A stretch of DNA of 64,000 nt from Tritrichomonas musculus (Eukaryota > Parabasalia > Tritrichomonadida > Tritrichomonadidae): assembly GCA_039105265.1 (NCBI GenBank), contig JAPFFF010000038.1:1054001-1118000 (forward strand), read 5' to 3'. Position numbers and translations under genes: made by a program. Under the pieces are notes generated by a model that saw only the letters and a program-made list of their open reading frames with translations, did no database searches and had not been told where the DNA came from. Shown here one piece after another: positions 54,004 to 64,000 of this stretch. Positions within the stretch are counted from its first letter, which is position 1. Each line of letters starts with the position of its first letter.

Positions 54004-54768
54004 TTAATCACCAAAAATTCTTTTAACCAATTGTATAAATGGAACGATAATCTGATCATAAGTTTCTTTCATTAGTTCTTCGCTTGCATCGATGATGATT
54101 TTACAAATTTTTCCAACAAATGTAATGGCATCAGAAATATAATCATAAATTGATTTGTAAAATTTCATAATAAAAGACAATAATAAATGAAAAGCTCGAT
54201 TATTATTAATAAAGATTCCAATTGGAACAATAATATGTTGATAAAAAGGGAAAATAATGTAATTAATTATAAAAGTGATAATGGGAATCAAAATGCGACA
54301 ATAACAAAAATACAAGATAGGAAAAAGTATTCTAATCCATAATATATCAATTATTTTACTAAATAATTTGTAAATTAATTTAAGGAATGAAGATACAATT
54401 GTCGAATGGCGATAAAGGTAATCAATTAATTCTGCAATAGGAACAAAAATTCTGTAAATTGCTATTCTGATCAATGGATTTATAATATATTCACAAAATT
54501 TTTCTAAAATAGTAATAAGAATTTTATGAATAAAATGCAGCGTGTTTTTAAATAAAATTATTAAAAAAATAAAAGGGGTTATCAAACTAGAAAAAAATTT
54601 GCGGTAGAAAGGCATTGATTTTTCTCCATATAATAATATATAAAAAAAACTCAGAAAGGCTGAAAATAAATATCCACTCAACAAATAACAAATTGGCATT
54701 GAAAATGTTGGAAGTTGAGTCGATTCAATTTGGGCTATTGGGGATAAAGAAAGAGTCGCATCTTCCAT
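54004..54768 (-). CDS. Multi-helix membrane protein, unknown
   Basis: The 254-residue protein is very rich in Ile, Leu and Phe, with about five to six hydrophobic stretches (ICYLLSGYLFSAFLSFFYILL, split by short charged turns; LITPFIFLIILF; ILFPILYFCY; IIVPIGIFI). Many segments repeat a pattern of hydrophobic helix, Pro, hydrophobic helix (IRILFPI, RILIPI, NYIIFPF, QHIIVPIG). This suggests a reticulon-like hairpin or a pseudo-repeat membrane protein. No family is recognised. It starts at the ATG at 54768. Confidence 0.65.
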   Translation of the reverse strand: MEDATLSLSPIAQIESTQLPTFSMPICYLLSGYLFSAFLSFFYILLYGEKSMPFYRKFFSSLITPFIFLIILFKNTLHFIHKILITILEKFCEYIINPLIRIAIYRIFVPIAELIDYLYRHSTIVSSFLKLIYKLFSKIIDILWIRILFPILYFCYCRILIPIITFIINYIIFPFYQHIIVPIGIFINNNRAFHLLLSFIMKFYKSIYDYISDAITFVGKICKIIIDASEELMKETYDQIIVPFIQLVKRIFGD

Positions 54769-55400
54769 TTCAACCCAAAATTTGTTATCTCCTCAATATT
54801 TATTAAGGAGGTTTTAGAAGTAACTCTTTATAATTAATTAAACTTTATATATTTGTTTTTTAATAGTTAAAATATAAAAGCTAAATATTACGATTTATAT
54901 AATAATTATTAAATAAAAAATTAAGATATTGTCATTTTTATATTTTGACAATTATTTAAACAATTTTTACACAATATTTCAAAATTGAGGCGTCAGTTCA
55001 TAAAAAAAAAAAAAAAAAAAAAAAAAAATCGATATCTGGAAAAAAAAAAAAACAAAAATTATCTTTGATATATAATATTTGAATTATTTTTGAAAAACTT
55101 CATTTCAAAAATTGAAAGATATCTCACAAATTTTATTTATTTTCAATTTTGTATTTAACATAAAATTATAATATCTTTAATAATATACATTCAAATAATA
55201 ATATATATTAATATTTAAAAAATTTAAAACTAAAATTATAATAATACATTTTTGTTTTGTTATATCAAATAAATTATAAGATATCAAAATAATATAAATA
55301 AAATTTAATAACAAAGAAATTTTGCTTGTCAAATTTAAAAAAATTTTTTGAGAATAAAAAAGGAAGAAATGTTACAACGACTTAATAATCTCCATGATCA
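54769..55400. other. AT-rich intergenic DNA with poly(A) run
   Basis: No gene seen. An uninterrupted A run of about 28 bases lies at 55001-55027, followed by a second A run. The rest is AT-rich. Confidence 0.6.
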
Positions 55401-56188
55401 ATGGCTACTCTTCAAGCAAAAGTTAATAAAGACGCCGCTCAAGTAAACGGTGTCACCAAAGATTTAACAATTGGCGTAGCATTAGTTGAACTTGCAGAAG
55501 TTCTCACAGGAAAAAAGGTTCCAATCAACTGGGTTCATGATACCAAACGAAATGTTGATGAAGTTCAAAACCGCGACCTTGCCCTTTTCTATTTTCACAA
55601 ACGATGAATGCAGATTTGTCAATATATCAGGAAAAGATATTCATGATGGTAATGAGAGTCTCACCTATGGCCATTGCAGATGAAGAAGGCATCAAAGAAG
55701 GCAACTGCGAACAAAACAGCGGTGCATTACCACCACTTCCAGCAGGATAAGAAGAACAAGGAGAAGTCCATGAAAAGACACTTGTTACACAACTTTCAGC
55801 TGCGAAAATTGTACTCGATAGATTCTCATCAAAACTCGCTGAATCAACAAATGAAGTTGAAAAGAAAGAAGCCGTTATACCTGCTGAAATGATGCATAAA
55901 ATGGAAAGTGATCATTCAATGAATCTAACAGATGTTTTCTATGTCACATTTGAACCACCAGAACCACTCAGACTAGGAACAAATGAAGTAAAGAAGAATA
56001 TGGTCAGTGATCATTCAATCTATCTTAGCGATGCTTTCTATTCAAAAAAAAAAAAAAAAAAATGTGTTGTTGATACATTTACCACACCTTCTAAATTGAT
56101 AATTCCAACCATATTCCGCCCACATATTAAAGAATCAGGACATCATCATCGCCATGTACATTATGATACCATGAATATCAGTAATTAA
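55401..56188 (+). pseudogene. Decayed calponin-homology (CH) domain gene
   Basis: The first frame reads IGVALVELAEVLTGKKVP followed by NWVHDTKRNVDEVQNRD, matching the first half of a CH domain of the alpha-actinin/fimbrin class. The second half (FVNISGKDIHDGN) is in another frame from about 55605, and the remainder (about 55670-56188) is spread over frames with a stop. At least two frame changes are visible, so it is a pseudogene unless the assembly is wrong. The parent would be an actin-binding cytoskeletal protein. Confidence 0.75.
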
Positions 56189-56351
56189 TTAATTTTCAAA
56201 CATACATAAAGGAATTTCAAGTTTTTTAAATTTGTAAGTTTCAATTTTCTAAGCACTCAAAATATAAACATATATAATGCAATTAAATATATTTTATTAA
56301 ATTAACACTCAGATTTAATTACTATAATGAATATTATAGCATTATTAAATA

Positions 56352-58934
56352 TCATTTATTTTCCTGTGCCTTTGTTTCTTTTTCTTTATTTTTTTTACGT
56401 TCTGCTTGTGTGACAAAGAAATTGATGGCCAACCGCCAATTTAATTGTAAGAAATCTTTGTCAAACATTTCAATGTGAATTAAATCTTGAATTTCAAGAA
56501 TTGATAGCGAAATGAACAAAAAATCAGTCACGAAAGAATATTTCAATGATTTCCAACTGGATTCATTGACCATTTTAATATTGTATTTCAAAACCTTTTC
56601 AAATTCAGACTTCCAAGATTTCAAAGAAACAATCAACAAAAGGCAAAAAGACGCGAGACCTAAACCGTCATCATAAGCACCTTGATAACAGTTAACGAAA
56701 TTCAATGTAGTCCATAAAGCATTTAACAAAAACTTATCATTTTCATTTTCATTTATTTCATTGTAATACTCAAGGAAAAAGCTTGTTTTAATAGGATTGG
56801 AAACGACATAAGTAAGAGTTTTACCAGCACACAAAAAGATGCTTCTAGTTTTGATTTGACTTGAATCTTTCTCACCTGCCCAGATGATTGTTTTTAACAG
56901 AATTAAAACAAACATTTCAGCTGATAATTCTTTAATCCAAACCCTCCAAGAAATAATGATTCCTTTAATCGATTTAATACAAAAATCTGATAATGACAAA
57001 TCTTGTAGTTGTTGATAAAGAATGAATTTGATTTCTTCTTGATTTTTTGGCAAAAATTTTAATGCCAATTCATATGATAATTCAGAAGAATCAACTGTCA
57101 AAAACATATTAGAAGGAAACATATTTAAACAAGAAGTTTCATTATCCATTTTCCCTTGATTATTGTGATGACAAGCAGAAAGAAAAATAAAGAATCGTTT
57201 AAGAATTTTATATGAAGGAAATTTTAATGAAAGAAGCTTTTTAGTATTAGGATGCAATGTTTTAAATCCCCAAATATAAGCACTCATGAACAAATAAGGA
57301 TATTTCATTACTTCATTAATATCGAAGTCATTCGTATCTTTACATATCTTCAGAAAATTGATAAGTTTATTTAACGGTTTATTTGAATTCAAATCAATTT
57401 TTTCTGATACAAAAATAACATTTTTTGTATTCAAAAAGTTCATAAGATATAGACGAAAAGGTTCATCAAAAGATGAAATAAATTTATAACAAGCATTGTT
57501 TATTTCTTCATCTCCTCGATTCGTGCATCCTTCAAAGAAAGAAATGAAAAGGAAAAACAAAATTTCAAAGTGTTTGTCGTCATCAATTTCGACAAATAAC
57601 TCATACAAAGATTTCATGATTGGAAAGAAAACAAGTTGCAAAGACCAACAAATTTGAATATCATCCAGTCTCTTCAAAATTTGCTTAGCCAACTTAACAG
57701 AACAAACGATATCTTTTTCTTTCAATTTCTGATTGAAAAAGTTGCCAACATCAGAGGTTAAGGCAGGATAATTCAATGCTTCTTCAATAAAAGATTCAAT
57801 TGGAATTGAATCGATATTTGGCTTGACCGATAAAAAATTGAATGCTTTATCATAAGTTGGAAGTATTCCATTCGGCAGCTGCTCATTAATGATTCCGAAG
57901 TCAAAAAAATAATTCTCAAAAGAAGAGTTTTCATTGTCGTAAAAATAATGCAAAACGGGAGGAATCCAACCATTTTCATTAAAACCGCTATAATCGATGA
58001 AAAGGTTTGAATTTGAACCATAACTCGAGTTTTGATAATAAGAATTATTGCCAACCAAAATATCATCTTTTTCATCATCACATGTCACATTCAATTTATT
58101 TGAATTAAACTTCACAATTTCTTCTGGAAAAGTATTCAAAACAAATGAGAGTAAATATGACGGTTTGACCATGTAATAATTGACCATGCAGCAAAAAACT
58201 TTGGCTTGAATCGAATCATTCAGAAAAATCTTCATTTTTGAGTCTTTTACCATCGAAAATTGGGTAATCGCAAATAAAAAAAAGAGATTTTGGTATTTTT
58301 CGTCGTAGTTGAATTGCTCATGGACATATTTTGGAAATAACGCTAAAATTAAATGTATTCTAGATAATGGGAGCTGATGAATTGAACATTCAAAAGGATT
58401 ATTTTCTTTGAATAATACTTGAGCCTTCTTGTGCTTCTCTTTGTCAAAAAATTTGCCTGATGCTATCAAAATACTGAAATACGAAGATTGAGATATCTTA
58501 AAAATGTCTTTTTTTACCTCGCTTTTGTTCTCGTTTAATAAAATAACTATTAAAATATTCAATGCACATTTGGCCGAATTTTCATTGTATATTGGAAGTA
58601 TATTATAAGTTTCAGAAGGAAGCATTTGTATTATTTTTCGAGCTCCTGAGATCCTTATAGGATTATTTAAATCAAGATCAGAAAAAATGAGAGTCGGATC
58701 ATCTGATATAATTTGAAGAAAATATTCACTGAGAATTTTGTTGAATTCTGTGGGTCTAGTAGCGAGTGTATCCATAAAATAATTAAGTAATAAAATAAAA
58801 TCATCCTTTTCGAATTCTTTTGTTATCGAATTTTTGAAATCTAATGGTGAGCAGTGAATATTCCAAAATTCTTTGCAGATATCTCTAAAGTTGACGTATT
58901 TATCTGCTATTTCTTGCTTTTCTGAAAATGACAT
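56352..58934 (-). CDS. Large helical protein of unknown function
   Basis: The 860-residue protein is free of low-complexity sequence except the end (ERKKNKEKETKAQENK). Its regular helices (ARKIIQMLPSETYNILPIYN, ALNILIVILLNENKSEVKKD) suggest an alpha-solenoid of HEAT/ARM type. No signal or membrane segment. The single long frame and clean ATG at 58934 support a real gene. No family recognised; the composition fits a host cytosolic scaffold protein. Confidence 0.8.
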   Translation of the reverse strand: MSFSEKQEIADKYVNFRDICKEFWNIHCSPLDFKNSITKEFEKDDFILLLNYFMDTLATRPTEFNKILSEYFLQIISDDPTLIFSDLDLNNPIRISGARKIIQMLPSETYNILPIYNENSAKCALNILIVILLNENKSEVKKDIFKISQSSYFSILIASGKFFDKEKHKKAQVLFKENNPFECSIHQLPLSRIHLILALFPKYVHEQFNYDEKYQNLFFLFAITQFSMVKDSKMKIFLNDSIQAKVFCCMVNYYMVKPSYLLSFVLNTFPEEIVKFNSNKLNVTCDDEKDDILVGNNSYYQNSSYGSNSNLFIDYSGFNENGWIPPVLHYFYDNENSSFENYFFDFGIINEQLPNGILPTYDKAFNFLSVKPNIDSIPIESFIEEALNYPALTSDVGNFFNQKLKEKDIVCSVKLAKQILKRLDDIQICWSLQLVFFPIMKSLYELFVEIDDDKHFEILFFLFISFFEGCTNRGDEEINNACYKFISSFDEPFRLYLMNFLNTKNVIFVSEKIDLNSNKPLNKLINFLKICKDTNDFDINEVMKYPYLFMSAYIWGFKTLHPNTKKLLSLKFPSYKILKRFFIFLSACHHNNQGKMDNETSCLNMFPSNMFLTVDSSELSYELALKFLPKNQEEIKFILYQQLQDLSLSDFCIKSIKGIIISWRVWIKELSAEMFVLILLKTIIWAGEKDSSQIKTRSIFLCAGKTLTYVVSNPIKTSFFLEYYNEINENENDKFLLNALWTTLNFVNCYQGAYDDGLGLASFCLLLIVSLKSWKSEFEKVLKYNIKMVNESSWKSLKYSFVTDFLFISLSILEIQDLIHIEMFDKDFLQLNWRLAINFFVTQAERKKNKEKETKAQENK

Positions 58935-59504
58935 AAAAGAATAATCAATTTATAAAATATCAATTGAAAATAAAAATTGAATTACGATCACTTAAATTCA
59001 AAAGAATTATTTCACTTAATATTTGAATTCTTTTAAAAAAAAGATTGTTTAGATATCTTCAATAATTCTTATTATATACATTAAATTGAATGATTTACTT
59101 ATTATTTTTATAGCATTAATTTTATATTCTTTATTAAAATATAAATTACTTTGCTATTTTTATTGATAATAGAAACTAAATATATGACGAAATCAACATG
59201 ATTTAAGCTTTTCAACAGATGAGTTGATAAACATTTTCAAATTGTATTGAACTTGAAATTTTATAGTTATCAATGAAATTTTTGAAAATGGTTATAAATT
59301 TTTAATATTTGCCCTTTTTTAAAGATTTTTTTCGAAGTGAATGTTTATAAACATCAAATGATAAAAACATAAGATTATAAATAACTACTTTTATATCACC
59401 AACCAAATGTTTTACAGTCAATTTTATATTAAAAAACAAAAAAAATATTTTACCTTTCATATTACATTTCATTGAATGGATTTAAAATTTATCCCTTAAT
59501 CAGC
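58935..59504. other. AT-rich intergenic DNA
   Basis: No gene recognised between the 860-aa gene and the next start. Confidence 0.6.
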
Positions 59505-60219
59505 ATGAGAGAAAACTTGGCAAACATTGCTTTTGTTCAACCATTAAAAAATACATATAAAGGAGCCAATATCAACAAATTGATTGAGACATTAAGATGC
59601 TTTGAAAATTTATATAATCAATTCACAAGACAAGAGTTGTTGGCCAATCCTCAAAAACACTTACTTGATATTTCAGAACGATTTTACCAAGTTTCCCACA
59701 TCAATAATAATTGAATCATATTCAATATGTTACTCAATATTTGGAAATGATCTGATCACTTTGGATGATATAAAAGAGAGATTCAACGAAGTTATTAATG
59801 GGATCACTGGCTCATCTGAGGTTACTGTTTTCTGTTTTCCACAAAATTTGCCACTAAAAAAAAATTGGAAAAAACATTTAAATGCAAAAGTAAATGAAGA
59901 GTCATTTAACTCTTGCATTAATGCTTACTTCGCAGAAGGAAGAAGAAGAATTAATGGCGGTGATATTTTTTATGGCACCATCTTAGGAACATTGGGTGGT
60001 TGGGAATCTTACTGGCTTGGTGGAGTTGGCGCATTAGCTCTTGGTGCATGTGCTGCTATATGTCCTCTCACAGCTCCATTTATGACAGCTGCAGCATTCG
60101 ATATGATAATGACTGCAGGACCAATAGCAACTGCTGTAATAGGTGGCGGATATTGCGCTATTGATGGAATTTTGAGTAATACAAAAATTTGTGAAAAAAA
60201 ATTGGATTCACAAGAATAA
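59505..60219 (+). pseudogene. Frame-disrupted gene with Gly/Ala-rich hydrophobic C-terminus
   Basis: A frame starting at the ATG at 59505 (MRENLANIAFVQPLKN) ends at 59714. A second frame, open from 59602 to 60219, continues the same kind of protein (SIFGNDLITLDDIKERFNEV) and ends with Gly/Ala-rich hydrophobic stretches (GGVGALALGACAAI, AGPIATAVIGGGYCAIDG). The overlap suggests one gene with a single frame change near 59690, or a sequencing error. If the second frame is used alone, a start at 59602 is possible. Glycine-zipper-like membrane segments are the only visible feature. Confidence 0.5.
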
Positions 60220-61056
60220 AGGTATCATCCCGAAAAGTTGAGAAAAATGTTCATTATTATTCTTATTAAAAGAATTTTTGGATTTGAACAGTTGCACTAC
60301 GCAATTCTATTTGTGAATTACTAATTTTATTTAAAAGATATTTTTCTAGGAATTATTTAGAGAAAAATCAAAATAAAATGAAATTTGAAGAAGCAGATGA
60401 AGAAGAAAAAAAGGTGAAAGATGAACACTTCACATTTTGTTGGTATAGCCCGAATCAAATAAACATGGATAAGGTTATTTATTTATAATTATAATTTTTA
60501 TAAAATATTATCTTGATAATCATTGATGATGAAAAATATTTTGGATTATGCATTTTCTGAAGAAATATGATATTTATTTTACACAATTGATGCTTTTAAT
60601 TTTAAAATTTTTCCTGTCAATTGTTTTTAACTTTAAAAAAAAGAGGAATTCATGTTAAGAGACTTAACGTCTTTGCAAATTTTTAGAATAACTTTTTTTT
60701 GGTCAATTTAAGGAATTTCAAACTCTTGTTTATAAAAATAGTTTTTTTAATCACTTAGATTGCTTTGGGCATGCATTTTCATGAAAATTCAGTGAAATTT
60801 TTTTTTTCCAATATCGTAATTTTTTTTTACTCATTTCTCTCTATATATATATCTAAGATTTTCAAAAGTTAAGAGGTTTAAAGCGAGTACTATATTCTAT
60901 TTATGCATTTAAAATAAAACTAATTGCTCTATATAAGAAAGTATTAACGAATTATATTTTTAAATGCATTCAGAAAATTTTCAATTCTTGCCACAAAATT
61001 TTATCGATTGCCAAATATCTTATCAAAATTTTTTTTTTTTTTTGCTCATTGTTTGA
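60220..61056. other. Intergenic DNA with one tiny frame
   Basis: A 36-codon frame at about 60378 (MKFEEADEEEKKVKDEHF) is too short to call. Nothing else is seen; poly(T) runs lie just before the next gene. Confidence 0.55.
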
Positions 61057-64000
61057 ATGCAACAGTCCATTCATGACTTTCAAGATTTGTTAAAAAAGGA
61101 AAATAACTATATATCAAATGAAAATTTAAAGGAAATTCTCAATAAATTTGATTATATTTTTTATCCAGATATTCTTCAAACAGAAAGAACAGGAAAACAG
61201 TTTGAAAACAATTCCAAAATTATCATTATTGATGAATGCATTGAGAACGACGATAAATATTATATTGTATGCTTTGATTACAAATTAATTATCTTACCAC
61301 AGGAAGGTAAAACAGACAATTCAATTATTCCTTCCATTTTCACTAAATTTACAGATAGTGATAAATATTTTATACAAAACTGTAACATTCAATTTGAGCC
61401 CAATACATTGAATAGCAACTTTTTCAGTGAAATCAGAAATTTTTCAAAAAAATTTACGATTTCAAACGAAAAAATGCAGGACTTTTGGAGCATTGTTGTG
61501 AATTGTTTATGCGGATTTCTAATCAAAAAAGGCTACCAAAATTCGCGAAATAGACATGAAAAATATTTTCACGAAAAATTTGTTGAATATAAAGAAGAAC
61601 ACAAAAATTTTTTAAACAAGAGTTACATTAAATTAAGAGACCTTGGCAATGGAAGTGGTGGAAAAGTTGAACTGATTTATCATATTCTTAAAGAAGAAGT
61701 TTTTGCATTGAAACTTCCAAATATCGAAAGTCATCATTTGATTGAACGAGAAAGAAGAAATTATTTAAACATTCGACATCTGTTCATTGTTCCATACATT
61801 GGTTATATTAAATTTGCAGGCAATCCGAAATATCTTTTGCTTGAATATGTTGAAGGCGAAACTCTTGATAAATATGATGAAGAAAGATTATCTAGTTTAA
61901 ATAATCAAGAAAGATACTTCATAATTTGTGAACTTCTTCTCACAATTCATTATCTTCATTCAAACAATTACATTTGTCGTGATTTAAGATTTAGCAACAT
62001 CATGATCAATCAGAACAAAGATGCAATATTAATTGATTTTGATCATGTACGCAAAGAGAATGATGAGACTGAGGATGAAATGGAAACAAATAATTTTAAT
62101 GATCAAATAGTTGTACCAGAAGAAATCAAAACTTTCAAATCAGACGTTTATTTGTTAGGTTACATCATCCACTTCATATTGTATGGGAAAACTCCAAAAA
62201 TAATAAATAATCAAATGGAAACCAGCAAAAATTTCATTTTTAAATCATGCTTAAAAGAAGATCCAGCTGAAAGGCCAAATATAATTAATATGACGAATAA
62301 TTTTTTTTCTGATTTTTTAGATAAATTTCTATTGAAAAACATAAAAAAAGAATTACTTTTAAGTTCACTAGCAGCAAACCAAAATATTCCAGAAGCTCAA
62401 TTTAATCTTGGTGTTATTTATTATGAAGAACGAGATGTTACACGAGATGTCAACAAAACAATTCATTATTATTCACTTGCTGCAAATCAAAATGATCCAA
62501 AAGCACAATTCAATCTCGGTGTTATTTATGATGAAGGAAAATATATTACACGAGATATCAACAAAACAATTCATTATTATTCACTTGCTGCAAATCAAAA
62601 TCATCCAAAAGCACAATTCAATCTCGGTGTTATTTATTATGAAGGAAAATATGTCACACGAGGTATCAACAAAGCAATTCATTATTTTTCACTCTCTGCA
62701 AATCAAAATCATCCAGAAGCACAATTCAAACTTGGTTTTATTTATTATGAAGGAAAATATGTCACACGAGATACCAACAAAGCAATTCATTATTATTCAC
62801 TTGCTGCAAATCAAAATGATCCAAAAGCACAATTCAATCTCGGTGTTATTTATTATGAAGGAAAATATGTCACACGAGATATCAACAAAGCAATTCATTA
62901 TTTTTCACTCTCTGCAAATCAAAATGATCCAGAAGCACAATTCAATCTCGGTGTTATTTATTATGAAGGAAAATATGTCACACGAGATATCAACAAAGCA
63001 ATTCATTATTTTTCACTCTCTGCAAATCAAAATATTCCAGAAGCACAATTCAATCTCGGTTTTATTTATTATGAAGGAAAATATGTCACACGAGATATCA
63101 ACAAAGCAATTCATTATTTTTCACTCTCTGCAAATCAAAATATTCCAGAAGCACAATTCAATCTCGGTTTTATTTATTATGAAGGAAAATATGTCACACG
63201 AGATATCAACAAAGCAATTCATTATTTTTCACTCTCTGCAAATCAAAATGATCCAGAAGCACAATTCAATCTCGGTTTTATTTATTATGAAGGAAAATAT
63301 GTCACACGAGATATCAACAAAGCAATTCATTATTTTTCACTCTCTGCAAATCAAAATGATCCAAAAGCACAATTCAATCTCGGTGTTATTTATGATGAAG
63401 GAAAATATGTCACACGAGATATCAACAAAGCAATTCATTATTTTTCACTCTCTGCAAATCAAAATGATCCAAAAGCACAATTCAATCTCGGTGTTATTTA
63501 TTATGAAGGAAAATATGTCACACGAGATATCAACAAAGCAATTCATTATTTTTCACTCTCTGCAAATCAAAATGATCCAAAAGCACAATTCAATCTCGGT
63601 TTTATTTATGATGAAGGAAAATATGTCACACGAGATATCAACAAAGCAATTCATTATTATTCACTTGCTGCAAATCAAAATCATCCAGAAGCTCAATTTA
63701 ATCTTGGTGTTATTTATTATGAAGAACGAGATGTTACACGAGATGTCAACAAAACAATTCATTATTATTCACTTGCTGCAAATCAAAATGATCCAAAAGC
63801 ACAATTCAATCTCGGTGTTATTTATTATGAAGGAAAATATGTCGCACGAGATATCAACAAAGCAATTCATTATTTTTCACTTGCTGCAAATCAAAATCAT
63901 CCAAAAGCACAATTCAAACTTGGTTTTATTTATTATGAAGGAAAATATGTCACACGAGATACCAACAAAGCAATTCATTATTATTCTCTTCTTGCAAATC
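61057..64000 (+). CDS. Protein kinase-like protein with Sel1 repeats (runs off window)
   Basis: The frame is open from the ATG at 61057 to the window end, at least 981 codons. About 190 residues of unknown sequence precede a kinase-like domain at about 190-430: GNGSGGKVELIY near 196, FALKLPN, CRDLRFSN near 306 (in place of HRDLKPxN) and LIDFDHV near 326 (in place of DFG). The last two differ from the usual motifs, so activity is doubtful, though D and N are kept. From about 440, Sel1-type repeats of 36 residues follow (AQFNLGVIYYEGKYVTRD, INKAIHYFSLSANQND). At least 15 copies of a 108-bp unit are nearly identical in DNA, which implies recent expansion or gene conversion. Kinase plus Sel1 repeats is typical of trichomonad signalling proteins. 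Confidence 0.9.
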   Translation, partial: MQQSIHDFQDLLKKENNYISNENLKEILNKFDYIFYPDILQTERTGKQFENNSKIIIIDECIENDDKYYIVCFDYKLIILPQEGKTDNSIIPSIFTKFTDSDKYFIQNCNIQFEPNTLNSNFFSEIRNFSKKFTISNEKMQDFWSIVVNCLCGFLIKKGYQNSRNRHEKYFHEKFVEYKEEHKNFLNKSYIKLRDLGNGSGGKVELIYHILKEEVFALKLPNIESHHLIERERRNYLNIRHLFIVPYIGYIKFAGNPKYLLLEYVEGETLDKYDEERLSSLNNQERYFIICELLLTIHYLHSNNYICRDLRFSNIMINQNKDAILIDFDHVRKENDETEDEMETNNFNDQIVVPEEIKTFKSDVYLLGYIIHFILYGKTPKIINNQMETSKNFIFKSCLKEDPAERPNIINMTNNFFSDFLDKFLLKNIKKELLLSSLAANQNIPEAQFNLGVIYYEERDVTRDVNKTIHYYSLAANQNDPKAQFNLGVIYDEGKYITRDINKTIHYYSLAANQNHPKAQFNLGVIYYEGKYVTRGINKAIHYFSLSANQNHPEAQFKLGFIYYEGKYVTRDTNKAIHYYSLAANQNDPKAQFNLGVIYYEGKYVTRDINKAIHYFSLSANQNDPEAQFNLGVIYYEGKYVTRDINKAIHYFSLSANQNIPEAQFNLGFIYYEGKYVTRDINKAIHYFSLSANQNIPEAQFNLGFIYYEGKYVTRDINKAIHYFSLSANQNDPEAQFNLGFIYYEGKYVTRDINKAIHYFSLSANQNDPKAQFNLGVIYDEGKYVTRDINKAIHYFSLSANQNDPKAQFNLGVIYYEGKYVTRDINKAIHYFSLSANQNDPKAQFNLGFIYDEGKYVTRDINKAIHYYSLAANQNHPEAQFNLGVIYYEERDVTRDVNKTIHYYSLAANQNDPKAQFNLGVIYYEGKYVARDINKAIHYFSLAANQNHPKAQFKLGFIYYEGKYVTRDTNKAIHYYSLLAN
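62380..64000 (+). repeat. 108-bp Sel1-coding tandem array
   Basis: About 15 in-frame units of 108 bp, each encoding one 36-residue Sel1 repeat. Most differ by a handful of bases (TATTATGAAGG against TATGATGAAGG; AATGATCCA against AATATTCCA or AATCATCCA). The array continues past the window. Confidence 0.93.

Overview
The window looks like nuclear DNA of a trichomonad parabasalid, most likely Tritrichomonas or a close relative. It is very AT-rich. Genes are intronless with very short leaders, and many start codons sit just downstream of a TCAYTW-like initiator. The host genes are typical of the group: BspA-type leucine-rich repeats joined to a protein kinase, a kinase joined to Sel1 repeats, and a CH-domain relic. 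Large Maverick/Polinton elements fill most of the window. No species call is possible without a database search.

Layout. (1) 1 to about 16.4 kb: the right-hand part of a large Polinton-like element, here called A, cut by the window edge. It carries a protein-primed family B DNA polymerase, an SF3 helicase, a KilA-N protein, a retroviral-type integrase and about fifteen small, mostly coiled-coil proteins. Many are in divergent pairs sharing an AACGGTTTTGACA promoter motif. No capsid, protease or packaging ATPase gene is recognisable in the visible part. (2) 16.5-22.4 kb: host DNA with a RING2-like zinc finger fused to two ubiquitin-like domains, and a kinase/coiled-coil/LRR protein. (3) 22.705-26.373 kb: a compact 3.7-kb element with 345-bp terminal inverted repeats. 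It carries only a putative minor-capsid-like protein, an integrase and one small protein. (4) 26.517-52.007 kb: an apparently whole 25.5-kb Maverick, called B, with 232/233-bp terminal inverted repeats. It has PolB, a candidate major capsid protein, a putative minor capsid protein, an FtsK/HerA-type ATPase, an Ulp1/adenovirus-type protease, an integrase, two large paralogous fibre-like proteins, an HNH protein and smaller genes. (5) 52.0-64 kb: host DNA with tRNA-Ala(UGC), tRNA-Val(GAC), an LRR-kinase relic, a membrane protein, a CH-domain relic, an 860-aa unknown protein, a frame-disrupted gene and a kinase with at least 15 near-identical Sel1 repeats running off the window.

In B the polymerase and integrase would copy and insert the element, while capsid, ATPase and protease form a virion module. 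Several unrelated B proteins also share a G-[VIT]-Q-T motif resembling dynein light chain LC8 ligands. A has replication and integration parts like those of the Mavirus/Polinton world, but its visible half looks built around small coiled-coil proteins. The 3.7-kb element looks like a mobilised minor-capsid/integrase module related to B.

All calls come from reading the sequence by eye. No searches were run, so family names resting on weak motifs are marked as such.
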